Notes: generated by a model not told the origin, from the letters alone. A stretch of 64,000 nt of DNA from Trypanosoma brucei gambiense DAL972 (GCF_000210295.1 NC_026740.1:1805691-1869690), one strand, 5' to 3'. Positions 22,214-33,499 are shown, numbered from the stretch's first letter. Numbers and translations: made by a program.

Positions 22214-23857
22214 ATGCTCGGAGATAGAAAAACCCAAACAACCCGCCTACTAATTGCAATCCTTGTGCTACTAACGGCCTTACCACAGTGGGTGGTGCCG
22301 GCTGCTCACATGGGGCTGCTTAAAGCAACATGGCAACCACTTTGCGCGTTGACAAAAGAACTTGACGAAGTCCCAGGAGAAGCGTTACAGGAGGTAATGG
22401 CCATACTCAGCAAGGCTTCAGAACTCGAAAAGGAGGCAATGATGCTCAAAATATACTCGGCACTGACAGAATCAGAAAGCGAAGCTAAAAAGGCGACAAC
22501 GGTAGCGGCTCACATGCGGAGATTAGCACACTCCCAAAGGCAACACTTCATGACAATAGATGCACAAAAATTTCTCGCAGCCAGCAAAGCGAGCGCATAT
22601 GCAAAGGGACGACTAGACGAGTTCCTTCAAGTGGCCGGTTCGATGAAAGACAGCAGCAACCGCGGGTGTTTATTAGCGGGTAGTAACCAAAACGGCCTAA
22701 AACTTACTGACGGCGCACTCGACGGCGTCCAGTGCAAAAACAGTGCGAGCCAGGTGGCCGCTACCACCAGAGCTACAAAGACGATAACAGCAGCCGGCAT
22801 ATCGGGCCCAATCCACGGGCAGGAAAGCAGCAACAGGATCCAGCACAGCGCCAACGAATGCAGGCTATTCGGCAAAACGCACGCCAACGGTCTCGGGCAC
22901 ACGGCAGCACTAGAAAACCCAAAGCTGGTATGGGCCGGGGGCTACATCACAATCGATACAAGCAGCGGAGACGACGGCAAGGTCACACTAACACAACTAA
23001 CACCAGCAGGGACACAGACGAGACCGGAAGCCAAACCTTGGCAGGACTGCATAGAAGCAGTAGGGGCTATGCCGACAGCTGGCTCACCAGCGTACACCAA
23101 TGACACAGCTGTTCTGGCGACATCCGAAAGCGCAGCCGACCTATTCGGCCGCGTACAGAAAAATATAGAGGACGGGACACTGAGCAACACAAGGACAGAA
23201 ATAACGGCAATGTTCGGCGACCAACCAGAGGTTCAAGTAAATAAATTGCTAAGCAACGCAGCGAATTATCAACTAAAAGAAAAAATCGGTGGCAAAAATA
23301 AAGGCACTAAGCTGAATGAGATCGGCACAGCTGCTGAGCTAGAAGCGGTCCTGGCAGCCGTGGACATAAAACTTATAGAAACACGATCAAAATTGATAAA
23401 ACAACTTAACGAAGAAAAGCAGAAAAAGGAAAGTGACCGAACCGCAAAAACAAGCGAAACAGATGAAACTTGCCAAGCAAAAGGAACAGGAGATAAATGC
23501 ACTTCCCCATGCAAGGAGGTCGAAGAAGGCGGCAAAAAGAAGTGCACATTGGATAAGGAAGCTAAACAAACAGCAGAAGGAGCAGCAAAACAAGAAGGGA
23601 AAGATGGAAAAACTGTAGATTGCAGTAAACTTTACACACAAGAGAAATGTGAAAAAGCCAATGAAGGCCAAGCCACAAAAGTTTGTGGATGGAAGGGAGA
23701 AAATACTGATGGATCTGACAAATCCGGTTATAAATGCCGAAACGGTAGTTTTCTAGTAAAAAAACAATTCGCCCTCAGCGTGGTTTCTGCTGCATTTGTG
23801 GGCTTCATAGAATTTAAGAGCTCGAAGGATAATACGAATTTTCGCTTAATTTTTTGA
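22214..23857 (+). CDS. VSG: VSG with intact reading frame and abnormal C-terminal extension
   Basis: 547 aa, the only uninterrupted VSG frame here. Residues 1-~34 form the signal peptide (LLIAILVLLTALPQWVVPA). The N-terminal domain is A-type in style (ATWQPLCALTKELDEVPGEA near the start; SAYAKGRLDEFLQVAGSM near 125). Two Cys-rich C-terminal subdomains follow (CQAKGTGDKCTSPCKEV; DCSKLYTQEKCEKANEG). The GPI signal is recognisable from Asn in KCRN-GSFLVKKQFALSVVSAAFVG. A normal VSG stops about three residues later; this one adds a polar ~15-residue tail (EFKSSKDNTNFRLIF), which should weaken GPI attachment. It lacks a clear 3'-UTR 16-mer. Subtelomeric VSGs are silent; this one could be a donor for conversion. 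It is likely to be classed as atypical. Confidence 0.85.
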   Translation: MLGDRKTQTTRLLIAILVLLTALPQWVVPAAHMGLLKATWQPLCALTKELDEVPGEALQEVMAILSKASELEKEAMMLKIYSALTESESEAKKATTVAAHMRRLAHSQRQHFMTIDAQKFLAASKASAYAKGRLDEFLQVAGSMKDSSNRGCLLAGSNQNGLKLTDGALDGVQCKNSASQVAATTRATKTITAAGISGPIHGQESSNRIQHSANECRLFGKTHANGLGHTAALENPKLVWAGGYITIDTSSGDDGKVTLTQLTPAGTQTRPEAKPWQDCIEAVGAMPTAGSPAYTNDTAVLATSESAADLFGRVQKNIEDGTLSNTRTEITAMFGDQPEVQVNKLLSNAANYQLKEKIGGKNKGTKLNEIGTAAELEAVLAAVDIKLIETRSKLIKQLNEEKQKKESDRTAKTSETDETCQAKGTGDKCTSPCKEVEEGGKKKCTLDKEAKQTAEGAAKQEGKDGKTVDCSKLYTQEKCEKANEGQATKVCGWKGENTDGSDKSGYKCRNGSFLVKKQFALSVVSAAFVGFIEFKSSKDNTNFRLIF

Positions 23858-24084
23858 AATCTATGAAAAGTGCTATTTTGAGAGAATTTGCTAATTTTTT
23901 CTAAAATTTGATACAACTTACGATTTTTTGATTAAAGTGTGAAAACTCTAGTTAAATCTGCATAATTATGGCCTATGTATGTAACGTAGAACCTTGATAG
24001 GGCATGAAAAATTAGCGCTACTCTAATTTGGTGTATTTTGTTAATTTTGTTTATGTTATTAATATTAGAAGTAACTTGGGGTTA

Positions 24085-24165
24085 TAATAATAATAATAAT
24101 GATGATAATGATAATAATAGGAGAGTGCTGTGAGTGTGTATATACTAAAATAATAGGAGTGGTGT
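24085..24165 (+). repeat. 70-bp-type repeat, one unit
   Basis: TAA/TGA runs, then 'aggagagtgctgtgagtgtg' and 'tatactaaaataataggagt'. Marks the 3' edge of cassette 5 and the start of a remnant cassette. Confidence 0.75.
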
Positions 24166-24801
24166 TGTTGAAAACCAAACGGAAGGATAAAGTAAAGCTC
24201 TTAAAACAACGGTGAGTGTGCAAAGAGTATTATTGAAGAAACGCAGGAAGACAAAGAGGGGGAAATAGATGATTAAGAATTTAAAGCACAAACATGACGA
24301 GGAACACAATTATACTGAAAGAGATGCTTGAAGGATCAATGAAAAAGAGAAAGGTGGAATGCATTGCACTAGCCATATGGAGGCGCTACAGCATATGCAG
24401 GAAGAACGGCTGAAGGAATAAATAAGAAAATAAAATAAGGAAGGAAACAACGGAGAGAACATCAGCATAGGACAGCAAAAAAAAATTCATAAGGAGAAGC
24501 AAAGATTTCATGTATTGTTAAAAAAAATAGATACTGCTGCTAAAATGATGCGGCAAAAAGACTAACAGTAGTTTATAAAGCAATGGTGATTAAAGTCTCA
24601 TTGTCAAACTGTTCGGTAAGGGGAGTTATCACAAAGCAACCTAATATATTCTTAGTACAAATCAACTTAGCAGCTCAACTAGCTGCTGAAATTCCAACAG
24701 CAATGCATAGAGGAAAATGTAAATGAAAGGAGTAGCAATACACATGTAGTGTGATGTCAAAGCTATGACTGAAGCTATATTCAAAAACAAAATTAGTAGA
24801 T
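24166..24801 (+). other. Spacer of a remnant VSG cassette
   Basis: AT-rich, cassette-spacer-like sequence, no gene supported. Confidence 0.4.
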
Positions 24802-24942
24802 GCTGCACTAAAAGATACAACATATAAACAGCTGTGCGCACTGGAAGAGGAACCGGAAAAGACACCTTCTGTTGTAGCGGCAGCGTTAGAAAAACAGAAA
24901 ACGTCACCGACGACATCCACAGCCACCGGCACAAAAACTTAA
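24802..24942 (+). pseudogene. VSG N-terminal fragment
   Basis: A 46-codon open stretch reads ALKDTTYKQLCALEEEPEKT and continues with Ala/Lys-rich sequence to TAA at 24,940. The K-x-L-C-A-L pattern is the usual first cysteine of mature A-type VSGs. No start or downstream domains remain. It lies about 370 bp before the 3' end of the long ingi, so the element's insertion or a deletion probably removed the rest. Confidence 0.5.
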
Positions 24943-25765
24943 CATTAAGTAAACTTAGTTTCAGAACACGAAGGCTGACGGTAGCACCAACATTAGGCCT
25001 AATATAGGTTAAAAAAGCAAAGAACGTTCGAAAAAAAAAAAGCAGAAAACAACCCGCCGCGGGAAATAAAGGCTCTACGATAAAACAGGGGTCTTTTGGT
25101 CCCTGTGCAACAAGTGGCTGACATTCTAAGTCTCCAGCCTCATCAGTGAGTGGTGACCAAGTAGCGGACCCTCGAACATCAACGCGAAGAAAAAATGCGC
25201 ACCTAAAGGTTTGAAAGGAAATATGCACACCTTTCCAACAGCATCTCCAAATCAAGGTGTAGCATAAATTGAAGACGAGGTCTACAACAAGCAAACGAAA
25301 ACAACCGCAATTTAAAATTTTTTTTGAATTTTCTTCGTGCCTTTGTGAGAGTTCCCCCCCAATGGCGCGGCCATCAGCCATCACCGTAGAGCCCTGAGAT
25401 GCTATCGGTCTGGCAACTGTGGTAGAGTCTCCCTTTTTTATTCAGCCTAACACACCCTCTATAATTTTTTGTTGTAGCTCCGCATTTGAACGGAATACAG
25501 CAAATGGGGCGAGAAGCGACCCGCACCCTGGACTCTCCCAAAGATGTCAATTAGCAATCCTTTTGTTTTGATTTTTGTTATTCGTTTATTATTCTCTCCC
25601 CCTTTTTATGTTTTTGATGCTTGTTGACTGCATACCTCCTGTCTCTGAGGGTGTCTGGACTATTCCTGCGTCCGGTGCTTTTCCTGCTGGCTCCACACTC
25701 GGCAATAAGGGGGGAAGTTGCAGAAGGGAGAGTGGGTTGTATGACTGTTACATTAGGTGAGGACT

Positions 25766-26512
25766 TCACCTGCGGCCGGCTCCGTTCAACCGCAATGAGA
25801 AATTGCGCCAGCCTTTTAGAAAAACATACATCTTGCACACACAACCACCCTCTACCGCAAACCTGACACGTAATTCCTTCAAACCGTGACAGCTCATCAA
25901 GTGCAGCGACGTTTCTTCGCAGTCGCCGCGTTGGCTGGTAACAGCGCGCTCTACCTTCATACCGTGCATCTTCTTTTGATGTAGGGTGAGGCCAGTTTTG
26001 CTAGCACACTGCCTTCCGCATGTCGGGCACACCAACATGGATGCGTTTGTATGCGGGGAATCAGTGGCACACAATTTTGTGCTTTTGCTGCATTTAAGCT
26101 CGACTCCCTCACCTTTGTGAAAAGCCTTGCAGTGTCGGATGAGGGAGTCCCTGCAACTGAGCACTTTTTGGCACACACCACACTGCACCTCGCCTCTCCC
26201 CGGGACGTCAACATTTCCCTCACGGGCACGCTTACGAGGAAATTGCACTACCACCACCACGGTACCGTCCTCCGTCACTATGCTCTTATGTTTGAATTTC
26301 TTGTGTAGTGACAGGGAAGAGCGTGTACCGAAGCTCGCCTCGCACAGGTCACATTGAAACGGCAGCTTCCGTGTATCCTGAGAGACTGGTGCTGCTGGGA
26401 CGCTACATTCTCCTTGCACTGAGTCCTCGTTTTCTCGCCCGCTTTTCACGCGGCAACTACCGCTACCTATGCCATGTATTGTTTGAAGGTGGTGTAATAG
26501 CCGGCCTGGCAC
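25766..26512 (-). pseudogene. ingi C-terminal zinc-finger region
   Basis: Three C2H2-type fingers are visible: CDLCEASFGTRSSLSLHKKFKH, CGVCQKVLSCRDSLIRHCKAFH and CPTCGRQCASKTGLTLHQKKMH are each C-x2-C...H-x3/4-H. Such fingers close ingi/L1Tc polyproteins and bind nucleic acid during retrotransposition. This part lies in a different frame from the RNase H region, so it is disconnected from it. Confidence 0.85.
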
Positions 26513-27782
26513 TGCGAATTTGGAGGCACAGAAGGGTACAATGAAGCACCTGCGGTCTCATCGGGACTCGTGTGCTCGATGGTAGAGGAACGATCGCCAC
26601 CACTGGAGGGGGCTCCGGGGGGATGTCCACTGCAGGTGTTGCATCGCCGTATTTGATCCTCCGGATGGCATCAGCTCGCACAAAGCCGTGTTTGTTTACC
26701 ATATGCGTTACAGCACTCGACCGGCATTGGTATGTGCCATCATATTCCGTACATTTGGTCGGTTCGGAGGTTCTCTGAAGAGTGCGTGTCGCAATAGGTG
26801 GGGCCGTTTGTATTGTTGGCCCCATCGCTGCATGTTGCGGGTTGCACCATCGGCACTGTGGAGGCACACTCGGGTTGATCTTTCGCAACATCCATCCATA
26901 GTGCCTTGAAGACCCAACCCGAAAGCGTGCCAGTGCCGTTTCTTCTTCCCTCGTCAGTTCTTCTTTATGTTTTGTTGGAAAGTGGTTGCCAGTGATACCA
27001 AACCTATGAGTGTTCTCATGGACTTCTTCCGACCTAAGCACTCGCTTCGCATAAGCAATGATGTCGGGGATCCATGTGTCTCGCAACTGTGGTAAATCTG
27101 CGGCCTTTTTGGCCATGTCATCGCAAACCTCATTCCGTTTCACGCCACAATGGCCGAACACAAATTGCAGTCGGATACGCACCTTCCTTCTCTGAACTTG
27201 AAGCAGAAGCCTCCATAGTCGTCTCAGAATTGGGTCCGTTACGGCTAGGGGGCCTGTCTGCAGTGCTGTTAACATTGACAGCGAGTCAGAGAAGATGGAC
27301 AACCTGCTCGGTGTGCTTCTGTATGCCGGAAGCCATTTCAGCAGCCGTTGCAGTCCTATCTCTAATGCTACGCATTCCGCTCGGTAACTGCATGAGAGTT
27401 CCCCTGCTCCAGTTTTGGGCGCGCAAATCAGCGTGTTGTTTCTGTAGAGCAGGGCAGCTGCTCCTGACTTCTCACCGAGGGACACGGATCCATCAGTCCA
27501 CAATTCGTAGTGCTCTCGCCGCGGTGGCTCCTTCCCCCTCCGTGCAAAATGCCGTGCCATCCACTTCTCGGAAGCCTCCCTTTTGACATCGTCAGGGTCA
27601 TCAGCGCACACAGGCTTTATCTGCGTGTGAAATATCGGTCGGCAGCTGTGGCGGAGCGTCGATGTCTCTAGTGGGTGCTCGCGTGGCTCAATGTGGAAGT
27701 GATTGTAGGACCGCATGATACGGGAATGTAGGGCTCTGACTGGGTGTTTGCTGTGGTATACTTCTTCAGCACTGCGCCGCAA
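26463..27782 (-). pseudogene. ingi RNase H region and linker
   Basis: RNase H motifs in order: LWTDGSV (catalytic Asp), YRAECVALEIGL (catalytic Glu), IFSDSLSML (catalytic Asp), and FVFGHCGVKRNEVCDDMAKK (His-Cys-Gly in place of the common H-S-G, then the late Asp). All acidic positions appear kept. The frame starts after a stop near 27,798 and ends at 26,463, overlapping the zinc-finger frame. Confidence 0.85.
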
Positions 27783-27800
27783 ACATCCGCCTCGTGACTC

Positions 27801-28991
27801 TCACATCAGCATGAATTTCATACTGCGTACAAGAGTGCTCGTCTTGAGTGGCAGGAGGTTTGCTTCCAGCAGAGAGTCCTCTTTGCGCGTCCCATGCGGT
27901 ATGCCAGCTATGATTCGACTGGCTTTGTGTGGCGCTGCTGACAGGATAACACGACTTCGTTTCGAAGCGTCCCAGTACCATACCTCAATGCCATACATGG
28001 TGTGTGCCTGTACGAGTGCTAGATAAAAAGCTTTCAGCACTTGTCGTCTTGGCCCCCGTGTAGAAGCTGAGATGGCTGCTATCTGCAGTAGTCTGAAGTC
28101 CATCTTGCGTCTCGTTTCGGCCGCATGTGTTGCCATCCCTTGCAGACACTAGAATGTTACTCCTAGAAGCTTCGGTGTCCTGTCAGCTCCCATTCTTTCG
28201 CCGTCCAGTTGCAATGTAAGGGGGTGGCGCTCTGTACACCCGAAGAGTATTCACTTCGTTTTCGCTACGTTGACAGACATGAAGTACTCTTTTGACCACT
28301 GTAACACCACGTTTAGGCCGCATTGTAGTGTGTGGTTGATGACATCCCTCTCTGTGTGCCTCGCAAGTAGCGTTAGGTCGTCTGAAAAGAATCCGTGCTG
28401 CAGTAACGGCACTTCTGCAATGCGTTGGCTCAACGAGTTCATGACAATAATGAGCATGATTGGGCCAAGGACAGTTCCTTGTGGCACTCCTCGCTCAAAT
28501 GTTCTGCTTCTGGAAAGCTTCTCCTTGAATCTCACTCTGCCAGTTCGGTTACTCAGAAATGATACGCACCACTCCACAACGTGGGGTGATACCTTCATTC
28601 TGTGCATTTCCCTCACAATTTTGTCGTGGTCCACTGTATCGAATGCCTTCTCGTAGTCGACGAATACAGCACCCGTGCGAAATTGGTGCGTGGGGCGGCA
28701 GAGGGCAGCCGGCGAGCGTAGGTGTCCAATGCGGATGGCGGAGCTCAATTTCTGTTCCAGGGCGTTGATATTATTATCTCTACCAATTTTCCTGCAGAGC
28801 TCGTCAACCTTGAGACGGAAATTCCTCCAGTCAGCTTTTAGCCATGGGTACATGGGCTTTCGAAGCCGCGGGCAACTCAGTGCATCTGTGCCGTCTCCAA
28901 CGATAGCGTCGAAAAATATGTGATGGTGATTGCTATCGGGAGAATACAGCGATGTCCACGTGTACACTGTGCAATTCCTTGAAAGTGTCAC
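27801..28991 (-). pseudogene. ingi reverse transcriptase region, interrupted
   Basis: RT motifs: FVDYEKAFDTVDH (motif A, Asp), GVPQGTVLGPIML (motif B), FFSDDLTLLA (motif C, with Ser before the two Asp where ingi usually has Ala), then SVNVAKTK and a stop near 28,248. The thumb region resumes in the same frame from 28,136 (RRKMDFRLLQIAAISASTRG). Two in-frame interruptions inactivate it. Confidence 0.85.
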
Positions 28992-29830
28992 ATCAGGGCT
29001 GGACTCCCCGTGGTGGCGCGCGAACCCGGTGCACTCACCAGTGTTACAGACCAGAAACTGGTTGTCAATTTACCACTGTGTGAGGGTTTCACCCTTGGTA
29101 TTTGGCGGGCTCCCGCGATCCCATGCCAACTCGCGTGTGCGTTAGCGTCTGCACCGATGAGCTGGGCACCGTCAGTCGTCAGAAGCGTATCTAGGTCAGT
29201 TGCCGTGAAGGTGTGTTTTGGTGGGATGTATGCCGACGTGACAGTCAGCGCCGTTCCACATGTAAGGTGAATTGTTGCATGCACTTGTCCAATGCGACCA
29301 ACAACGGCCATACCGGTCTCGACTGGCTGGTCCTCCCTCACTAGTATTGATACACCACCTCCTTTGCAGTTACGAGCTATTCCGTGATGTTGGTAGCCAG
29401 CAACGCTAAAGCAAGCCGCCTCTCCAGGCGTCATCCTTGTCTCGCTCAACAGACAAAAGGCGATCCGCTCATCAACAAGGGTTTTGTAGAGTGCTAATCT
29501 CTTTCCTTGAGATAGCCCGGCGCAGTTCCACAGCATCCCGCGCAGCGATGGACCGGGATTCTCTTCCACATCACCGGACAGCAGCATCTTAGTGCGGATG
29601 ATACTGCTGATGGCACGCTGGCACGTGCCCAGGGACCGACAAATGAAGAACGGTGTCCCAGCAAGACGCTGCTGATCCCTGTACTGTATGATGCCGTAGC
29701 CGAAGCAAAGCATTGTTCCAAACGAGAGGAGCAATGACGTTCCGTCTGTGCAGAAAGCGAGTTTATGGGCCTTGGGGCCGCGGTGGTGTAGGTGATGTTT
29801 TCGCTGAATGAAAAGGCCCAGCCGGCTCAT
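28988..29830 (-). pseudogene. ingi 2A peptide plus AP-like endonuclease
   Basis: The frame carries the 2A-like sequence (RTKMLLSGDVEENPGP at about 29,551-29,600), which causes ribosome skipping between the final Gly and Pro. It is followed by the endonuclease: NCAGLSQGKR, LLSETRM (catalytic Glu), SAYIPPKH and GADANAHASWHG (catalytic Asp/Asn, His). The C-terminal endonuclease motif is lost: the frame diverges after PRVKPSHSGKL and ends at 28,988, where RT is in another frame. Confidence 0.85.
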
Positions 29831-29850
29831 TCGCGTTGCGCGGGAAGAAG

Positions 29851-31764
29851 ATCAAACCACCTCAGATGTGAATGTTTTTGCTTACTGAAATAAAACTGTG
29901 CTGGGCCAGTCTCGGCGTGTCCGGTGTTTGCGCACCTGAAACTCCCTTTTGTGGTGGAATATCTCCTTTAGGGACTGTTCGAGTATGTCGGGGTTTTCAG
30001 GGGCAGCGCGAACCTACTGCGCGCAGTGGATTGGGCTCATTTTCCAAGGCGGAGTGGTGGCGGTTCTTGGATACACGGCCGATCCGCAGCTGCGAGTTCG
30101 TCAGCGCCAGCCCTTCGGACCTCAGGGGGGGGAAGTTAGGGCCTGTTTCCCTTTCTAAATCCCCTCAACTACTGTTGGTTAAAAGAATGCAGGGAGTAGA
30201 ACCGGGGGGAGGGGGGAAACGTTGGGTCCGCCCCGCGTGAAAGCGGTTGGGGCGTACGTCAGGCTTCGCGAGCTGGGGGCGGTTGTGTTTCGCGTGGGTC
30301 CGTTATATTTACCCCTTCCGTTTGTATCCCCACTAAAGAGAAAGTGGTATCCCGATCCACGCTGTATTGCTTCGCCGTGTGCAATTGCTGTGCCGCTGGG
30401 GAGTGCCTTACGGCGTCGTGGGACCGACGTGGCTCGGGGACTTAAGGTGCGCCCTTAAACACCGTGGCTGCTGGCTGGTCATGTGTTTATGCTTTGCGAT
30501 GTGGGGCATTGTGGGGTCGGGCCTTTATGCGGACCCCCGAGGCGTTAGCATGCTTGGTTCTATCGATCATCTCTGTTTGTGCGCGTATGGTTTCCCCCTC
30601 CGTGTTTCGGTGAGGGCAGTGGATGGGGAGATGTCACTGAACAGCGTCGCTGTTGATTATTGCTGCTATGTTATTTTATTTTCCTAAGGCCACATTGTGG
30701 TGCCTAAATACCCGGGTTATCGTCACGCGCATTTATCATTTTTCTATTTAGCCTTTATAGCTGATCCTTCTTTCAAACACATTTGCTTGTTCTAGTTTCA
30801 TATATATATATATTGCAAATGGCAGCTTGGTGCACTTGTTCCGTTGTCGGGGTGATTATTTTCAGAGCGTATATACACCGCTTGTGGGTGATCGCGGTTT
30901 CAAGCCGGTTTACTTTTGTTTTTGAGGACATGTATTGGGGGTGTTACCACTTTTTTGTTAATTGATATTGTACACTTTTTTGTTTCGGTAAAAAGAAAAA
31001 AAACAATGACAGTGATATATTTTTTTTTTCGCTTACCTTCTATATATATATACTTGTCGGTGATATGTGTTTGTGTTTGGTGCTGATAATGCTTGCGCTG
31101 GGAGTTTCTTTTGTTGGTGTTTGTTTTCTCTGTAAATAAGATCGGCTTTCATTTCACTAATAGTCCTTGTAATATATCTTTTTTTTCTTTTTTTTTCTAG
31201 GGGGCCATTAGTGCATGTAAGGAGCACTCTTAAGGGAACTTTTGTCAGCAGAATAATCAATGGTAAGTGTTGTACTATGGCCATTGCGAGTGCGCTGGAC
31301 TTTGGGACCTGGTACTGATACTTCTGTCTTGACGGATTTAAAAAAAAGACAAAAAACTTCACAACTATTTCCGAAAGAAAGTAAAGTTTATCCTCTCAAA
31401 TCAAGTGCGGATCTGTCCCTTTGCACACGCGCTGGTTGACAATAGGTTGATGAGTGACATGTCTGATCACCTTGTGGTGCGGGTCTTTATTAATTGTCTT
31501 GCACTTTATTGATTCATCTGTGCTTTGGCGACTTAGGCGGAGTAGAGGATTGCCAATTCCGTCCCTTGGAATGGTTTACCGTCTTATTTTATTAACCCAG
31601 TTGTCTTATGTGTATTCCTTTGTCGGTTGGTGCGAGCTGTGGGTGGGATGCCGATCGTTTTTTCTTCTGCAACGGCAGAGAGTAGTGCTGATGGATATCG
31701 GTAAAGGGTGTTTGCTGCGTCGGTGAAGTAAGTATATCAATAGAAAAGGTACGCATATACTAAA
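29851..31764. other. No recognised gene
   Basis: GC-rich from ~29,880 to 30,600, then T-rich with TA microsatellites (30,798-30,812; 31,039-31,050). Short plus-strand frames (29,872-30,240; 30,367-30,687) lack any recognisable feature. Some of the GC-rich part could be old ingi/RIME 5' sequence, but I cannot show this. Confidence 0.3.
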
Positions 31765-32685
31765 CATATCACCGCGGGCAAATCCTCGCAACACTCCCGC
31801 AGCTCATATAATTCGTCCCCTTCTTGAGTAAGTGGAAACGTGCGGTGCTTTAGGCTTATACAACTCTGTTGCAGATGTTTTTCTGTGCTTCCCCAGCCAC
31901 TGCAATTCCCTTACTCTCCGTGTCAGGAATAACGTCAGTGACGGGATGTTACAAGTCACCGCAAATCGAACCCCAGTCTTCTACACGAAATGTCTACCCG
32001 GCATAATCCCGTTTCCACGTATTGGCACGATGCTCAGTCCAACCGCTTTGCGCATTCAGGCATCAGCGCCACGCAGTTCGCATCATGTCAACCACGTGCA
32101 TTCCTACGCTGTTGGTGAAAGAATGAGCCAGGAATTGAAGCACATGTACATCCATATGCAGGAGAGAGACAGTTTCCTCCTTCCCTCAAACAATACACAC
32201 ACGCCACACTACAGTCTCAAAATCACGTTGGTTATTTAAAAGCACTCACAACACTGTAAAAGGGACAAAAAGTCACTTCAAGCAAAGCATTACTTAGCAT
32301 GCGATTACGTACATATTCATATTGTTGCATGCCCTCCGCCACACGTTGGTACGTTGGAACATGCTAACATCTAACCATCCGTCCGTCCACGCACACACGC
32401 ACACACCGCTATTTAAAGCAGTTTCTATACATCATTCCACTACCCAGATCCCTTATGGAAAAATAGAACGACCACCATGGCACTTTTCCCACAAGCTCAT
32501 CAGGCCCAAAGGAAGAAAATAAACAATCTAAATGATATCAATAATATAATGTAAAAATAAAGCAATAAAAACAACACTAGTGAACACCGACACGACCCTT
32601 CACCACATAAACAGGACCATTACTATTAACACTGTTCTAACAAACTAACCGACCAATAATTGAGCGATAATCACACTATCTACAA
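31765..32685 (+). repeat. Family intergenic repeat, copy B
   Basis: 31,765-32,447 is the inverted partner of 4525-5205. From 32,447 the sequence follows a second 3'-side type (NCACCATGGCACTTTTCCC-like, TAAAGCAATAAAAACAACAC) shared with 36,660-36,915 and, inverted, with 43,620-43,860. It is downstream of the last minus-strand family gene. Confidence 0.8.
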
Positions 32686-32881
32686 ATAGAAAATACATCA
32701 CACGGCTCTACACACTTCCATCGGAATAGAAAATCTAACGCCCTCACCACTCAGCGCCGGGATCCTACGCAAACTGCGTAACCGTGACGAAAAATATTCT
32801 CCGCCGCGCGCACGATCAGAGACCCAACGGCTCCACGGTTACCAAAGCTACTACTGAAACTAGCCGGTATATGGGGGAGAC

Positions 32882-33493
32882 TCAAGGTCTCGGTGATGTT
32901 GCATTACCCCCTCCCACGGCGTCTGCCTCGTCGTCCTCATCTAATATTTCCCAAAAGTGTTCTGAAGTACATTTCTCCTTCTCAGCCTTCTCCGCTTCTC
33001 TCTCGGCATTCCTACTCAACGTCTCGGCTCTGACGGTATACTCATGTGCATCTAGAAAATTATCTTTCAACCCAAAAACGGCCTTCGTGGTGAGCACCGG
33101 TCTCTCGGGTGACTCCCCGCAGAACTTCACAACCTCAGTGAATAACTGACGGACACGCCTTTCACTATTCGACAGCTGCGGCTCAATGTACTTAATCGCC
33201 CTGTAGTACTGGTCCGCCAGCTTCTTTCGCTGTGCATTGACAGCGTCAACCAACTCCTTCTGTTCATTCGACTTCACAATTGCGTCACATCTCTTCTTCA
33301 CAACTTCAGCCCGCTCGGTGGCACGATCAAACCTGTGCCAAACATTAACTAAACGCATGTTTAAGCGACCATACGAAACTTTCAACCCCAGGCAATACCG
33401 CAATCGGCGCGTCGTTGATAGAGCGACGCTCCCCCCCACATTGCACAGAATGGCAATGAAAAGGCACACGATGATTTTCTTCGCTAGATTCAT
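32882..33493 (-). CDS. Secreted family member, divergent (lacks the C-G-F-W motif)
   Basis: 203 aa from the ATG at 33,493; the GTG two codons upstream is not needed. Signal peptide MNLAKKIIVCLFIAILCNVGG, the same as in two other members. The mature body has Cys pairs (YCLGL; VKKRCDAIV; VVKFCGESP) and the AIKYIEPQL segment matching the family's Y-Y-x-A-I-x-Y-I-E-x-Q. The residues after the third Cys read GESPERP and not GFW, and the tail is short (EDDEADAVGGGNATSPRP). No hydrophobic C-terminus. Most divergent member and the last of the minus-strand run. May be a decaying copy or functionally distinct. Confidence 0.75.
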   Translation of the reverse strand: MNLAKKIIVCLFIAILCNVGGSVALSTTRRLRYCLGLKVSYGRLNMRLVNVWHRFDRATERAEVVKKRCDAIVKSNEQKELVDAVNAQRKKLADQYYRAIKYIEPQLSNSERRVRQLFTEVVKFCGESPERPVLTTKAVFGLKDNFLDAHEYTVRAETLSRNAEREAEKAEKEKCTSEHFWEILDEDDEADAVGGGNATSPRP

Positions 33494-33499
33494 TGTCAC

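Larger units (their letters stand above)
25310..29850 (-). mobile_element. Long ingi non-LTR retrotransposon, multiply frame-broken
   Basis: About 4.5 kb on the minus strand with the ordered parts of ingi: 2A peptide, AP-like endonuclease, reverse transcriptase, RNase H and C2H2 zinc fingers. A T-rich tract at 25,311-25,333 on the plus strand could be the poly(A) tail end; the exact 3' end is approximate. The 5' end is not the standard one: the 79-bp signature is absent and similarity to the truncated copy fades at about 29,720-29,760. At least two frameshifts and two in-frame interruptions make it non-autonomous. ingi elements commonly sit in T. brucei subtelomeres. Confidence 0.88.

Noticed and set aside
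24662..25384. 240-codon minus-strand frame next to the ingi
   Set aside because: It runs antisense to a VSG fragment and to AT-rich spacer, has no recognisable domain, and consists of Leu/Phe-rich shadow sequence.
30130..30330. Possible structured RNA in the GC-rich patch
   Set aside because: No tRNA A/B boxes, cloverleaf or known small-RNA boxes could be recognised by eye.
31832..32239. 135-codon frame conserved in both arms of the inverted repeat (also 4736-5143, minus)
   Set aside because: It begins with GTG, has no ATG near the start, and lies in a repeat whose other copies carry only part of it. Conservation follows from repeat homogenisation.
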